From NCBI GenBank assembly GCA_029204225.1, contig CM055113.1, positions 29,212,303 through 29,276,302 on the forward strand: a DNA stretch of 64,000 bases, written 5' to 3'. Origin of the DNA: Diphasiastrum complanatum. Lineage: Eukaryota; Streptophyta; Lycopodiopsida; Lycopodiales; Lycopodiaceae. Positions 44,622 to 56,540 of the stretch are shown here, one piece after another (the first letter of the stretch is position 1; every line of letters begins with the position of its first letter). The translations under genes and the position numbers were made by a program. Under the pieces are notes generated by a model. It did no database searches. It saw only the letters and a program-made list of their open reading frames with translations, and was not told where the DNA came from.

Positions 44622-44634
44622 GGCTCTGATACCA
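44622..44634 (-). other. Primer-binding site of copia-B
   Basis: The plus strand reads GGCTCTGATACCA, abutting the LTR start TGTTGA at 44635. Confidence 0.9.
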
Positions 44635-45292
44635 TGTTGATTTCACATGTGTGGACTGTCCACAACATGTACTTGTGATCTCCTAAGATGTTTAGATGCA
44701 CCAAGATCAAAACTAGATTGAGATTCAAGATCTATTTTTGATTCTATGGCAAAAACAAACTACTACATGCTTTCAATCACTTCCAACTCTCACTCACACA
44801 TGTGGGAAGTATTAAAAAATTATTCTAAGTAAAAACAAGCTGCTCTCCTCTGGTAGAGAGAGAAAATCATCATGAGCTTTGGGGTAGAGAGAGAAAGCTA
44901 GAAATCCAATAACACTCAAAATCCACTCAATCTCCAAAATCAATTAGATCCAAATGAGGATTACAATGATACTAGTAGATCCATGAGCTACCACAATGCT
45001 TAATTATGATTGGACCACACTTTGCCACCTCTTAATCCTATTGGACCATTGATCCATGCACCTCTTAATTCTATTGGACTATTTTCAAGCAAACCTCAAA
45101 TTCCTATTGGACCTCACATGGTTCCACCTCTAAATCCTATTGAACCTCTTAGAATTCATAAGAAAAAAGCATTACACTTGTCTACACTCTAATTGGCACG
45201 AGTTTAGCCTCTTACTCTATTTTGGCTCAATAGTGGCATTACAAGTGGAAATACATAATTTGCCATCTATGCCAAATTTGTTCCTATCAACA
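44635..45292 (-). repeat. 5' LTR of minus-strand copia-B
   Basis: It has TGTTGA...TCAACA terminal inverted repeats and 658 bp. It contains several TCCTATTGGACC-like short direct repeats between 45010 and 45140. Confidence 0.82.
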
Positions 45293-45449
45293 TCCTACAC
45301 CTAGATGCTTGATATAAAAAACATAAGACCCCTATATCTAACATAGATAATCTTTTTCAATTCTTCACAACTTTGCAGACCTCAATCTTGCACGACCACT
45401 TCCTACAACAATCTATTGTGACAATCATAGCACAATAGCGCTATCTCTC

Positions 45450-45658
45450 AATCCGAGATTTCACTCTCAAAGCAAACATATAGAAATCAGGTATCACTAC
45501 GTTAGAGAGAAAGTGCACAGTAAGGAAGTAGTATTGATTTTATGCAGAACAAATTACATGGCAGCAGATTACTTCACAAAGGCTTTATCAAAGGAGCAAC
45601 ATTTCAGATTTAACGATATGTTAAATCTGAAGATCAAAGTTTTTCAAGATCCACATTA
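45450..45658 (+). pseudogene. copia-D RNase H C-terminus
   Basis: The plus strand ends with NYMAADYFTKALSKEQHFRF, NDMLNLKIKVFQDPH and a stop (TAA at 45656). The 5' side is lost before about 45450. Confidence 0.78.
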
Positions 45659-45666
45659 AGGAGGAG

Positions 45667-46487
45667 TGTTAGATTTCTTATGCTCAGTCTTAAACAAATC
45701 GTTCAAGAAATGAGCATCCTGAAAAACCGAAGGCCAACAACATATTTCTAGGCCTTCACATTTTTTCCCTTTGAGAATTTCTATGCCTTTGAAATCATTT
45801 TCAGGCATCTTCATCATTTTCGCTCCTTAGCGAAAAATGCGACACACTGGCCAAGTGGCCAGAATACTTTAGAAGTCATTTTTAAGGCACCTTCATCTTT
45901 TTCGTCTTTTTCGCTCCTTAGCGAAAATGCGACACATTGGCCAAGTGGCCAGAATACCTTAGAAATCATTTTTAAGGCACCTTCACCTTTTCGGCCCTTT
46001 TTCGTTTTTTTCGCATTTTTGGCTAACCGACTTCGCCAATTTAGAGTAACCCTAAAACAGCTGGACAAACAAATATCCCAAAGGCGGTTGGCAGTTACCA
46101 ACTTTGTACATATTCAAAGACTGGCATAAATAGCATTAAAGGCTTGTAAGATATTTTTTTTTTGACACTTGTAAATCTCTATATTAGCTAAATCAAGCTA
46201 TGTAAGTGTTAATTTTTGGAATTTCTCTTTCAATCAGAGTTATCTGTAGCTAGCATTATCATGCTCAGCAAGCTGAACTTATTACTTCAAGCCATTGTAC
46301 TCATTGTTGATATTTTTATCATAGTGCAATTTTTGTCTCACTACTGCGTCATTCATTTGCACAAACTGCATGAATTCTTCAACTTAAATATTTCTACTGC
46401 TAATTGTTGCGTTTCCGTTCCTACATGACTACGCTCTGAGCAACCGAGCCTCCGTTGCTCACGACCACTGTTTTACGACAATAAACA
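45667..46487 (+). repeat. 3' LTR of copia-D
   Basis: It starts TGTTAGATTTC right after the purine tract AAGGAGGAG and probably ends near AATAAACA. It contains two 91-bp tandem units (about 45819-46000), each with the hairpin TTTTCGCTCCTTAGCGAAAA and GGCCAAGTGGCC. Confidence 0.7.
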
Positions 46488-46616
46488 CACATATTACACC
46501 ATTTTGGCTCAAACATATGCAAGGCTAGTTTGAATTGATACCTACTTTGTTGTAGTGGGTTTTCCTATCCGCCTTCAACCCTAGACCTAAGCACCTGCAA
46601 AGCATCAATAGTTGAG

Positions 46617-46846
46617 CCCTCTCTCTCTACTCGAGTTTGTACTTTTATATTCTCTCTCTAGCCAAGTTGAGGCATTTATTGTACTTAGTTTCATGTTTTG
46701 TTGACAGATCTTGTTTGTAACACAATAATATTTCTTGTATGATCAGCTTTCCTATTGTCAATCAATGCTAGTTTGATCTTTATGGTATTATTGGGCTTAG
46801 GAGATCAAAAGTACATGTAGGGCATCCCACACGTGTGAATTCAACA
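46617..46846 (+). repeat. copia-B LTR, 3' part only
   Basis: It matches the last 230 bp of 16482-17094 (TTTTGTTGACAGATCTTG, then GATCAGCTTTCCTATTG) and ends TTCAACA against a primer site. The 5' part is missing. Confidence 0.83.
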
Positions 46847-46859
46847 TGGTATCAGAGCC
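46847..46859 (+). other. Primer-binding site of plus-strand copia-B
   Basis: TGGTATCAGAGCC immediately follows the LTR remnant. Confidence 0.9.
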
Positions 46860-47590
46860 TACCTAAGATTTACAAGCAAATCTAATCAAAAAGTTTGCAA
46901 ATTTGATCAAATTTCAAGCTAGAAATTGTCTAGATTCTACTTTCTAGCTAGTTTGCAGTTTTCTGGTGATTTAGAGCTTCAAACCACTTTGAATGGTCCA
47001 GATCAGGTACTGTACGTGGTTCTCTCTCATCTCAAATCCAAATTTCATGCAATTTGGCCCACTAGAAAGCTAGAAATGTGTAGAATTTGATGCAATTTGA
47101 ATCATGACAGTTGGATAAGCCAATCAAAAGTTATAAGCTTTTGAATAGTCGTAGGTAGGGCGCCTAGACCTGTGGCAAATCGTGAGTACATGTCATTTAT
47201 TGCTTGAATGATCACAAAAATCATCCAGTAGTTGACCAATCTCATATATATGTGATTTAGACAAAATTTATAGGTTCTAGGCAAATTGTTTCATACAAAT
47301 AGATTGTATTTGAGTCAATTTGACATTTTTGGAGTATTTCACACGTGTGAAATTCAGAGAACCATAAATTTTGCCATACTTCATCTTTTTTGATGATTCA
47401 AATCTTGTTTTAGAGAGATTGTCAAACTAGTGAGATCTATCTCACAGTTTTTTGCTTAGTCTTACATAGGATTTGGTTTTTTTACCCTTGATTGGTTCCT
47501 ATAGTGAGAAGATAAGCAATTTTTTCATCCATCTTTTTTTATTTCCATCATTCTTTATGACTTCAATGGGTGTCTTTCTATTAGAAGCAG
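46860..47590 (+). other. copia-B leader, second copy
   Basis: Similar to 17108-17872 throughout; no ORF. Confidence 0.75.
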
Positions 47591-48665
47591 TGAAAGATTG
47601 TCAACCTCCAATTACTCAATTTGGAAGGTTAGGATGGAATATGTCTTAATTCTACAAGATGTGATGGATATTGTACTTGGTATTGAAGAACCACAAATTC
47701 CTCAAGAAATTCCAAAGTACAAAAAGAGAGCTAGGATGGTGCTACATTATATTAACATGAATGTCTCAAATGACATCTTAAGAGAAATTGGTGCTTGTAC
47801 TAATGCCAAAGATGCTTGGGATACTCTCAAGTCTATCTATGAGGCAAAGAATACTTCTAGACTTCTAACACTAAGAAACCAAATTTTTCAAAGTGTAAAG
47901 AGAAGTGATGAATGTGCTTCAGCTTATGTAATGAGAGTTAAAGACCTCCATAGAGAATTGTCATGCATAGGAGACTCCATCAACCAAAATGAACTTGTTC
48001 AAGTCATACTTAATGGGTTAAAGGAGGAATATGACAACCTTGTTCAGAGTTATGCCATTAAGGAGGAGCTACCAAGTTTGGAAGCACTCCAGAGTGTGCT
48101 CATTTCTGAAGAATCAAGACAAGAGTATAAACTCTTGAAAATGGAAAGACTGTCTCTCAACATTGATGGTAAAGCCCTCTTTACCAAAGACAAGCACAAG
48201 TCAAGAAGTAAGAATCAACACCAACCCTTTTCCAGCAAGAACAATCTTATTTCCAAGGAGAAAGGAGAAGAGGATGAGTTCTCTCAAGCTTTCACATCCA
48301 AGAAGAAGAAGAAAAACATAAAGTGTTTCTTTTGTGGCAAGAAGGGGCATTATGCCACCAATTGCTTCAAGAAGAAGAGTCAATTCAAGCAAGCCAACAT
48401 TTCCAATGAAGAGAAGGAAGATGCTCATGCAAGTGATGGAGAGGGATCTCTTATGGTCTCGAGTTTTTCTTCATCACCTTTCAAGAAGGATGGTTCGTGG
48501 TACATCGACAATGGAGCTTCTTCACATTTGTGTAGCTCCAAGCATACTTTTTCATCCATGACACCTTATGAAGGAGCCAAGAAGTCCATCTACACAGCAA
48601 ATGATCATGAGTGTGCTATTGAAGGCATAGGGACCATTCCCTTAAAGCTTTCATCATCAAAAGTT
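47591..48665 (+). pseudogene. copia-B gag and protease start
   Basis: An open frame carries gag (SNYSIWKVRMEYVLILQD, RARMVLHYINMNVSNDILRE), a CCHC knuckle (CFFCGKKGHYATNC) and protease (WYIDNGASSHLCSS, where DSG is DNG). It is close to the minus-strand copia-B at 42800-43806. The coding match ends at SSSKV at about 48665; the remaining codons come from A-rich sequence. No ATG starts the gag frame at the expected place, so the native start is lost or unclear. Confidence 0.85.
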
Positions 48666-48840
48666 TTTTCTGCCCGAGAAAAAAATCAAAAAAAAAAAAA
48701 TTTGCCCAAAAAAATTCGTAAAAAAATATTTTGATTTTTTTCTCGGGCACTGCCCAAGAAAAAAATCGAAAAAAAAAAAAGAAAATTTGCCCAAAATAAA
48801 TTTTAAAAAAAAAAAAATTTCGAAATTTTTTTCCAAAGCA
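48666..48840. repeat. A/T-rich block with a perfect 21-bp inverted repeat
   Basis: Arms at 48671-48691 and 48728-48748 are exact complements, carrying TGCCCGAG and CTCGGGCA at their outer ends. A third, diverged arm (TGCCCAAGAAAAAAATCG) starts at about 48750. Long A runs fill the rest. It separates two gag fragments of opposite strand. Confidence 0.85.
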
Positions 48841-49005
48841 AATTTTTGACAAATTGACTCATAAGTGGCCTTTAATGAGTCTCGTGACTCCTTGGCCAAA
48901 GTACAAGAGGCTACCTCTCTTAGAAGCTCATTGCTTACATTCATATTAATGCAACGTAGAGTAAGATTTATCTTCTTCTTGTACCTTTGCAACTCTTGTC
49001 AACCT
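48841..49005 (-). pseudogene. copia gag fragment
   Basis: The minus strand reads RCINMNVSNELLREVASCTL and AKESRDSLKATYES, homologous to copia-B gag but more diverged. About 50 codons only. Confidence 0.8.
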
Positions 49006-50218
49006 TGAGTATAATAAAGCCTAAAAAGTTGTTTCCACACATGTGGAAGCTATTTTCCCCGTTGAAGAATAGGCCTAGGTAATGGTCTCAAGCAATGTGA
49101 TAATGGTCTCAAGCCCCTGAGCATACACAAAATCCTGAACGATAGATTATGTGCTTGCCAATTTGTCAACATTCAAATGAAGATCTATAACATCCAAACA
49201 TAGTAGAATTGCTACCTTTGTAGTCTTGATTATGTCATCAAAGCATAAAATGATACCTGAATAGATATAAAGTGAAAAGACTGGGATGAAGGGCGAGCAA
49301 ATGACTGGGATGAAGGGCGAGCGGGTGCTCAAGATGCTCACTTTTGTCATGGAACTGCTCGCTGAGAAATGCTCGCCAAAAATCATCCGTCTGAATATAA
49401 TAGACAAATCCTCCCAAGTTCCATTAACAAGAAAACAAAGGAGGAAACTACCATAATAGCTATTATACAAGATTAGTTTTGAAAATATTGAAGCAAAGAT
49501 ATTTGAGATTATTGATTTTGAAACTACTGGTTTTTTATAGTAGACCATGATCAAAATAGTAAACTAGAAATCATAACCAACAAACCAAATTAATAAAAGA
49601 TGCAAATGAGAATTTTGATCTACTTATGAAAAAAAATATAGAATTACCAAAACCATTTGTTATTTTGATGGTAGATCCTAATGATGTTGGAAAAAACCAT
49701 CAAACAATCATATATGTTAAAAAATTTGAAATTTTTGGTTGGGCTAATGATTTAATAGATTCATAAAATTACCATTTTTCTTGAGAAATTTGATAGGTGA
49801 GGTCAAAGAAGATAATATGGCATAAAAAAGTATAAACCAAGATTTCAAGACATTGAGGTCATCAACAAAGAGCCTTTTGAATCATATTTCACCTATGCTA
49901 CTAATAAGAGAAGCTTAACACCATCTCACTAGATGTAAACAATGAAAATGAGCCTATGAAAATCACTCTTTTGGTTTATTAAAATAATTTTCAGAGACCA
50001 TAGAGATTGAAATCTATATGTAGATCCATATGAAGTGTAAGAAACCATAAACAAATGAAGCAATGAATAACACTTAGCCCCTTCACAATTCACAATAACA
50101 TTCCAGATCTTGATCACTGATAATGAGATGTATGAACTGCTGATTTATACTAAGTAATCAGGTCTTCAAATTCGACTGCCAGTTGGTCAGAGTCTGTTGG
50201 CATTCATCCAGTTCCTTC
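49006..50218. other. AT-rich DNA without identifiable genes
   Basis: No protein motif found. A 20-bp sequence (GACTGGGATGAAGGGCGAGC) is repeated with a 4-bp spacer at 49279-49298 and 49303-49322. Confidence 0.5.
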
Positions 50219-52155
50219 TCAGAAATTGATTGTTGATAAGCGATAAAAATTGGTCGTAAACAGTCTGTCTGCACATCCAAACACACGTACGTATGATAGA
50301 TTAGGCTTTCTACCTATCCACATTTCGTACGGTGTCTTATTTTCTAGCGCTATCATTGTTGATGTGTTCTGTAGGTGTACAACTACAGCTATTGCCTCAG
50401 TCCATAATTGACTTGGCAATTGAACCTATGCCATCATGCATTTGGCTCCTTTGACTGCGTCATGTTTTTTCATTCTACGACACCATTATATTCTGGTGTG
50501 TACGCAGGAGTGAACTGATGCTGAATCCCTTGTTCTTGGCAGAATTTTAAAAATTCTTTGCTCTTATACTCACCTCCATTGTCAGATCTGATGATCTGAA
50601 TCTTCTTTGAGGTGTGTCGCTCTGCAAATGCCACGACCTTCTTGAAGGAATAAAACACTTCAGATTTCTTCTTTAGGTAGTAGATCGTAGTCATGGGGCT
50701 GTAATCATCTATGACTTCTAGGAAATACCTCGATCTTGAGAGCGAATCCATTTTCATTTGTCCACAGACATTTGAGTGGACGAGCTCAAGAACTTCTTTG
50801 GCTCTTCTTCCCTCATGTGTGAATGGATTTCGATGTTGTTTGCCTTTTTGACAGGCTTCACAGAACTCAGTATCAGGTCTTGATATCTTTAGACCTGTGA
50901 CTATGTCTTTCTTACACATGTCATACAAGTTCCTCATGTTCAGATGATACATTCTCCTATGCTATCAGATTATCTTGGCTCGATAGAGGTTTCTCTCTCT
51001 GCATCCAACCGTCAACAATTTGTTTGTAGTTTTTTCGATCATGCGACATGTATTGCCATCAAACAAAACTCAAATTACAAGATCTGCCATCTTGGAGACT
51101 GATAGCAGATCTTTTCTCAATGAAGGCACGTAGAGTGCTCCTAGAAGCTTTGCTTGACCTGACAGTGTTTGCAGCTGTAGAGTCCTGATGCCTTTGACAT
51201 CGTGTCTGCTCCCATCACCTAGAATCACCGCTCTGTTATTTTTGAGTTCTCTGAAGTCTATCAAGATTTTCTTGTTGCAGGTGATATGTGATGTTGCTCC
51301 TGAATCAATGACTACATCGTAGTCTTGTTCAGTGTAGCTCATTGAAGCTTCATCAAGTATTGTGAAGGCTTCATCACCTCTATCTGCCTCTTTGGATGAC
51401 TTTGCAATATTTGTTTTCTCATCCTTGTTCTTTCTTTTTGGGTTGAATTTGCAATGCATACTGTCTCTTCTTCTTGTAGTGCATGCAAGGTATTGCTGGA
51501 TTGAACCAACATTTGTTGGCTGTATGGCCTGGTTTGTGACAGTGATCATAGGAAGAAGATTGTTGATTCGAGAACTTCGTCTTGTCAAATCTGGGTTTGT
51601 TCTTGTTTTTCTTCCTTCCTTAGTTGTTGAGAGCTCTGTCTTGGTCACTGCTTCCTTCTCCTTCATCCCTCATTAGTCTCTCATCATCGACAAGACTAAT
51701 TGCTTTGTCGAATGTCATATCTGGTAGACTCAGTATGGGCATTCTCAACGGCTGATAGGACGTAGGTAGAGACTTCATGAAGAACATCAGCTGTTGTGGT
51801 GCTGAGACCTAGTGCTCCTGTTCTGATGCAGCGAATTGCTGGTTGTCATCCCATCGTATGTACTGTAGCTGATTGTGAAGATGCATCACTGAAGCTGTAG
51901 TCCTCACTTCGTACTTCTGTTTTAATCTTTCTCATGTTGCATGGCTGTTTTCGCAGTCTTCAATCTGCATGAGTATATTGATGGATGAAATGATGACCGC
52001 CATTGCACGCTCATCCTTTTTTATCCATTCAGCTCTCCTCAGCTCTCCCTCTGAAGGCTGCACCTCTGAGAGTTCGGTCACCGACCAGATGCCTTCGTCC
52101 TTCAGAAGTGTTTTGATTTTGAATTTCTATATCTTGTAGTTTGTGCCATCAAATG
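50219..52155 (-). pseudogene. copia-A gag-protease-integrase
   Basis: Right to left on the minus strand: gag N-terminus (52155-51700), gag C-terminus with one damaged zinc knuckle, protease (51070-51666; VVIDSGATSHITC), the pre-integrase finger (MYHLNMRNLYDM, CEACQKGKQH) and integrase (50219-50952). The first integrase Asp is lost (HSNVCG for HSDVCG), while RSDNGGEY remains and NGVVE has the E. Stops and frame changes separate the parts. It ends at about 50225 inside integrase (MPSQLWTEAIAVVVHLQNTS). Confidence 0.85.
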
Positions 52156-52164
52156 GATGTGCGA

Positions 52165-53513
52165 CATTATATTACCACGATCTACTACCTAAAGAAGAAA
52201 TCTGAAGTGTTTGATTCTTTCAAGAAGTTCTTGACATTTGCAGAGCGACACACCTCAAAGAAGATTCAGATCATCAGATCTGACAATGGAGGTGAATACA
52301 AAAGGAAGGAATTTTCAAGATTCTGCCAAGAATAGGGAATGGAATGCCAATTCATCCCTGCATACACACCAGAATATAACGGTGTCGCAGAAAGAAAAAA
52401 CAGAATGCTAGTTGAAGGAGCCAGATGCATGATGGCACAAGTTCGATTGCCAAGTCAATTCTGGGCTGAGGCAATAGCTATAGCAGTATACCTACAGAAC
52501 AGATCCACAATGATAAAACACCATACAAAATGTGGATAGGTAGAAAGCCTGATCTATCAAACGTACGTGTTTTTGGATGTGCAACATGCAGGCACATTCC
52601 AAAAGAAAAAAGAAATAAGCTCAATGACAAATCAGAGCAAACAATCATGGTTGGGTACTCAAACGGATCACAAGTTTACAGACTCTACGATTCAACCACA
52701 AAAAAAGTTGTTTTGAGCAGAGATGTGAAGTTTGATGAGTCCGCATACCCTGGACTGAAAGACGAAAGAGACCATGAGATCTTCACATTGCTGCCAATTC
52801 AAGAGGAAGATAAAAAACGGAAGAGGAAGAATAGAGGATGGCAGGTATACCCTACCAAAACCTCATCGGTAGTCTGATGTACCTTATAGTTTGTACCAAA
52901 CCCAATCTAGCTTTCTCTGTTTATGCCTTAAGCAAATTCTCTTCCAATCTTGGCATGGCACATTGGCAAATGGCAAATCGAATCCTACAGTATCTAAAGG
53001 GTACCCAGAATATGGGATTAACCTACAGAACGGAAAATGAAAGAAAAAGATTCGAGCTTCACCACTACAGTGATGCAACCTGGGCGAGAGAACAAGTCCA
53101 TAACTGGAGGATGTACCATAGCGTGCGAAGCTGCAATCAGCTGGATATGCAAAAAGCAAACCTTGGTAGCTCAGTCCTCTTGCGAAGTTGAATACATTGC
53201 AGCTTCAAATGTGGCGAACAAGGTAGTGTGGTTATAGATGATGTTGGAAGCAATCGGGATACCACAAGAAGGGCCACGCACGATGATGATGGACTCTCAG
53301 AGTGCCATCTATCTGTCCCAGGCTCCTATCTTCCATTCAAAGACAAAACACATACCTCTGAAGTACCATCACATTCGAGATTTAATCTCGAATGTGATGA
53401 GCTCCAGGTCCAATACATAAAATCAGAAGACATGATTCTAGATCTGCTCACGAAGCCTCGACAAGCCACTCTTTGCCAAGCAAAGAAAGGCAATTGGATT
53501 AAACGTGCAAAGC
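52165..53513 (+). pseudogene. copia-A integrase, RT end and RNase H
   Basis: It begins mid-integrase (TIYYLKKKSEVFDSFKKFLT, RSDNGGEYKRKEF, NGVAERKNRM), continues to the integrase end (VRVFGCATCRHIPKEKRNKL), then at about 52830 jumps to the end of RT (IPYQNLIGSLMYL) and RNase H (HHYSDATW, SSCEVEYIAAS, DSQSAIYLSQAPIF). Most of RT is deleted. Stops at 52333 and later frame changes disable it. It lies back to back with the minus-strand copy at 50219-52155. Confidence 0.85.
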
Positions 53514-54103
53514 TGCAAGGTTCAAGAGGAACGCAAAAGTCAACGAGCCTTGACTCGAAGGTCGAACGATTCGCAAATCATTTGTAGATCGTAAACATAC
53601 CTCCAGGACCTCGAAAATCGCAAAGCGCGAAAAACGAAAAGAAACGGAAGAAGCGAAAGGAAACAAAAGAAATGAAGGGAAATCTTTCACACTGCCAGCT
53701 GGCAACTCAATGGGCTTGGATTCTCAAACTTCATGCCCAACTGAAATGGGTGGCAATGACGGAGAGTATTTGATTAGTTGATTAGCGTTAACTACTCTTG
53801 TAATTCTTTGTTTAGCTATCTTGTAAACTCCACACAGTGGAGATATAAACTATCTTTTTTGGATTAAAAAAATAGACTGTAATACTGTAAGATACAGTGA
53901 GACATAGAGAGTAGAGTAGAAAACAAAAAAGAAGAGAAACGACATAGCTATGCATGAAAGTCTGCCAACGAGCAGAACACATCGAAAGAGCAGAGCGTCA
54001 GGCCGCCAACGAGCGAGACACTGACGATCTCGCTCTAAAAAATCAAACTGATAATTGATTGTTCTATTTTCATGCATCCCCTTGTCTTACGGTGTCTTGA
54101 TTT
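53514..54103 (+). repeat. 3' LTR of copia-A, truncated
   Basis: It matches 1883-2490 (AAAAGTCAACGAGCCTTGAC, CTCCACACAGTGGAGAT). It breaks off near 54103, where copy 1 continues for another 140 bp or so. Confidence 0.78.
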
Positions 54104-54119
54104 CGTGTCTTGATCATCT

Positions 54120-54560
54120 ATGACTGATGATCCAACAACGACCATCTATTGTAAGAGATTCTTAAACTGGTTAACGTGATTCTGAAGTGAATCACCATTC
54201 GACATTTTGAGAGTGAAGAATTTTCTTCGCAGATGTAACTTAGAAGTTACGTCTCTCACATCATATAGTGAGCTCAGAATGTGCTATACTTCTTTCAAAG
54301 TTTGAGCTTCAGCTATGTGGCCAATCTAAGTGTCTGATATATTGAGAATAATAAGCGTGAAGGCTTTACCATCCTTCGACATTCATTTTGATGTAGTTGC
54401 TGCCTCTTATGTACCTATGACAACATTCCACAACTCAATGGCGATTAACAAGGTCTTCATCTTAAATTTTCACAAGTAGTAGTTGGATCCATTCAGCTTG
54501 TCTATGATAAAACTGGCTTTACTCTAGAATCCATCTGAAACTTTAGTCTGTCGATATATT
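54120..54560 (-). pseudogene. copia-E gag fragment
   Basis: The minus strand reads DKLNGSNYYL, KFKMKTLLIAIELWNVVIG, TLIILNISDT and VWHILSSLYDVRDVTSKLHL, a copia gag N-terminal half with several stops. Confidence 0.75.
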
Positions 54561-54770
54561 GATGACGTTAAGAGAGAGATACCATGTTCTACCACAACTG
54601 GAAATCAACTATCTGATACTGAAATTTGATACCACAAATTAAAGAATATGATACTGTGAAAAGTATCAAATGATATCGATTTGATATCGCGAAAGATATC
54701 AAGTATTAGAGCCTTGGTATAACAGACGGCTCTGATATCATGAAGATATGTTCCGATATTATATATTAGA
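54561..54770 (-). other. GATAC/GATATC-rich leader of copia-E
   Basis: More than ten GATAC, GATATC or GATACC words lie in about 200 bp between gag and primer site, several of them copies of the primer-site word GATACCA. Confidence 0.6.
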
Positions 54771-54782
54771 GCTTTGATACCA
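54771..54782 (-). other. Primer-binding site of copia-E
   Basis: The plus strand reads GCTTTGATACCA, so the site is TGGTATCAAAGC, one change from the usual form. The LTR begins at 54783 with TGTTGGAAAG. Confidence 0.75.
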
Positions 54783-55340
54783 TGTTGGAAAGAGGTGATA
54801 GCAATAACAACAAGTCGAAGGCAGTGAATGACTTCTCTAGTGCATCGAAATGGAGCCTGCTTTCCTAATGCATGACTACGCCTATCAATATTGAACAAAA
54901 CATAATGACAGAAGTCACGTTCAATCTTATAGTAACTAATTATGAAATCATTAGTACTACAGTGATTTTGTAGCCAAATAATGAATTACAAGACAAAAGC
55001 AATATGAGATTTATCAACTACAAAACTACCATAGAGATGTGTACATTCTAATATAATACTGAATGCAATAAATGATAGACTGATTCAGCATGAAACATAT
55101 GATGATGAGCACAAGACAATTGCGGATAGAAACCGCATACTCGAAGCTATCTCTGAGTAACTGAAGATCTCTTTCTGAATTTGCACTTTTGCTGATAAGC
55201 AGTAAGCGTTGATAGCAAAACTCTAAATGAACTTCAAAGAACTGAACTAGAATACTCAAGAGCATTCAAGCTTGAAAGCTTGGAAGAGCTACTACATGAT
55301 TCGAAATAATAAAAGTATGATCAGCCATTGATACTAATCA
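54783..55340 (-). repeat. Probable 5' LTR of copia-E
   Basis: It begins TGTTGG next to the primer site. No second copy in the window defines the far end, which I place only roughly. Confidence 0.5.
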
Positions 55341-55570
55341 AATGTGGCTAGTCGAGTACGACAGCTAATTAGGTCATAGATCCTAATGACCAGTTGGCCA
55401 TAGTGAGCTAGCATCCATCTAGTTAGTACTTCTTTGAAGTTTACTTGCTAGACGGGCAAGTTTGTAGCTTGAGCGATTCCCGAGTATTTTTGCAGACTGT
55501 GTAGAAACATGCATAAAACTGCAGAACTGGATAATAAGTGGATGAAGATTAAAAGATCTATTAGGCGATA
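55341..55570. other. Short unassigned spacer
   Basis: Nothing recognised. Confidence 0.4.
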
Positions 55571-56540
55571 ATCAAGAGAATAATCCAAGAATGGAGGCCA
55601 CCCTTACTACAATAGGCATCATTTCGGACACTAGGCCTAACCCATCTTACAAACATGCCAATGTGGTGATCAAGCCTTTTATTGATACCAGAGTCACTCA
55701 GTACCATACCAATGATGGCTATCTCATCGAGGCCATTTGAGATCCCGTGATCTAATCACTAAACTACTTTTTGATGGTGGAAAACCTGTGGAACGAGAGG
55801 ATTTCTTCACAAATCCTTCACGGTTTGGTCGAATCCCAATTGAAGTTCGATAAGGGAACTGTCCAGTCTTATGACTAGTACAAAATGGTTTTTGGAGAGT
55901 TGAAGAGAGCTATCACATCCAATACAAAAAGCACTTTGTTTTCGGCTCTCTTATCTCGTCCTTGGTCACATCCTACTTAGAGAGCAAGGTGCACGATTTT
56001 CGAGCGAAATCCATCCTGGCAATTTATGAATCATCTCATCAAGGTAGAATGTCACAAAGATGTTGTCAGGTTCATAGCAGATCACTTCACCCAACTCGAC
56101 TCTCATAGCCTGTTGTCGAACTCAGTAACCTCACCAACTGCCTATCAAGCTCCAAACATGCTAAAGATCCTTGTTAGTGCACGATCTCCAAAATTTTTTG
56201 ACGCCATAGTGCCAGATGGATATGAAGAAGAAGATATATTCGAAGAAGAAGATACCCTACAGGTTCAGCCATCCAATCCTCAAGCACAACAAGTAGTACC
56301 AATTAGTGGGCCAGATGGTACTCTCGATTCTAGTGATATCCTAGGAATCCATTCTCACTTGGGACAAAGGATTCAAAAAATGATAAAGGAAAAAAGTTCC
56401 TTGGAGAAGCGGATTTCAGATTTGGGCAACGAATAAACCTTGATAAGTCAACAGCTGATCTAGCTGAATCGGGAACTCCAAGTGGCCAAACAACATGAAG
56501 ATAACCTCGTCGAGACTGAAGAGACGCTATTCTCACTATA
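55571..56540 (+). pseudogene. Degraded ORF of unknown family
   Basis: One plus-strand frame stays mostly open for about 320 codons (MEATLTTIGIISDTRPNPSY at 55592; open part 56026-56436) with about six stops, ending in a coiled-coil-like segment (GQRIQKMIKEKSSLEKRISD). An acidic stretch (GYEEEDIFEEED) precedes it. I recognise no family. The layout (globular part, acidic linker, coiled coil) could be a gag-like or structural protein of another element; this is a guess. Confidence 0.4.

Larger units (their letters stand above)
41338..45292 (-). mobile_element. copia-B element lacking its 3' half
   Basis: From right to left: LTR (44635-45292), primer site, leader, gag, protease, integrase and the first part of RT, all minus strand. 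The rest of RT, RNase H and the 3' LTR are missing; the break is at 41338 against plus-strand copia RT. Confidence 0.87.

Noticed and set aside
48657-48992. Phe-rich 111-codon ORF
   Set aside because: Translation of A/T runs; only the gag fragment at its start (48841-48992) is real.
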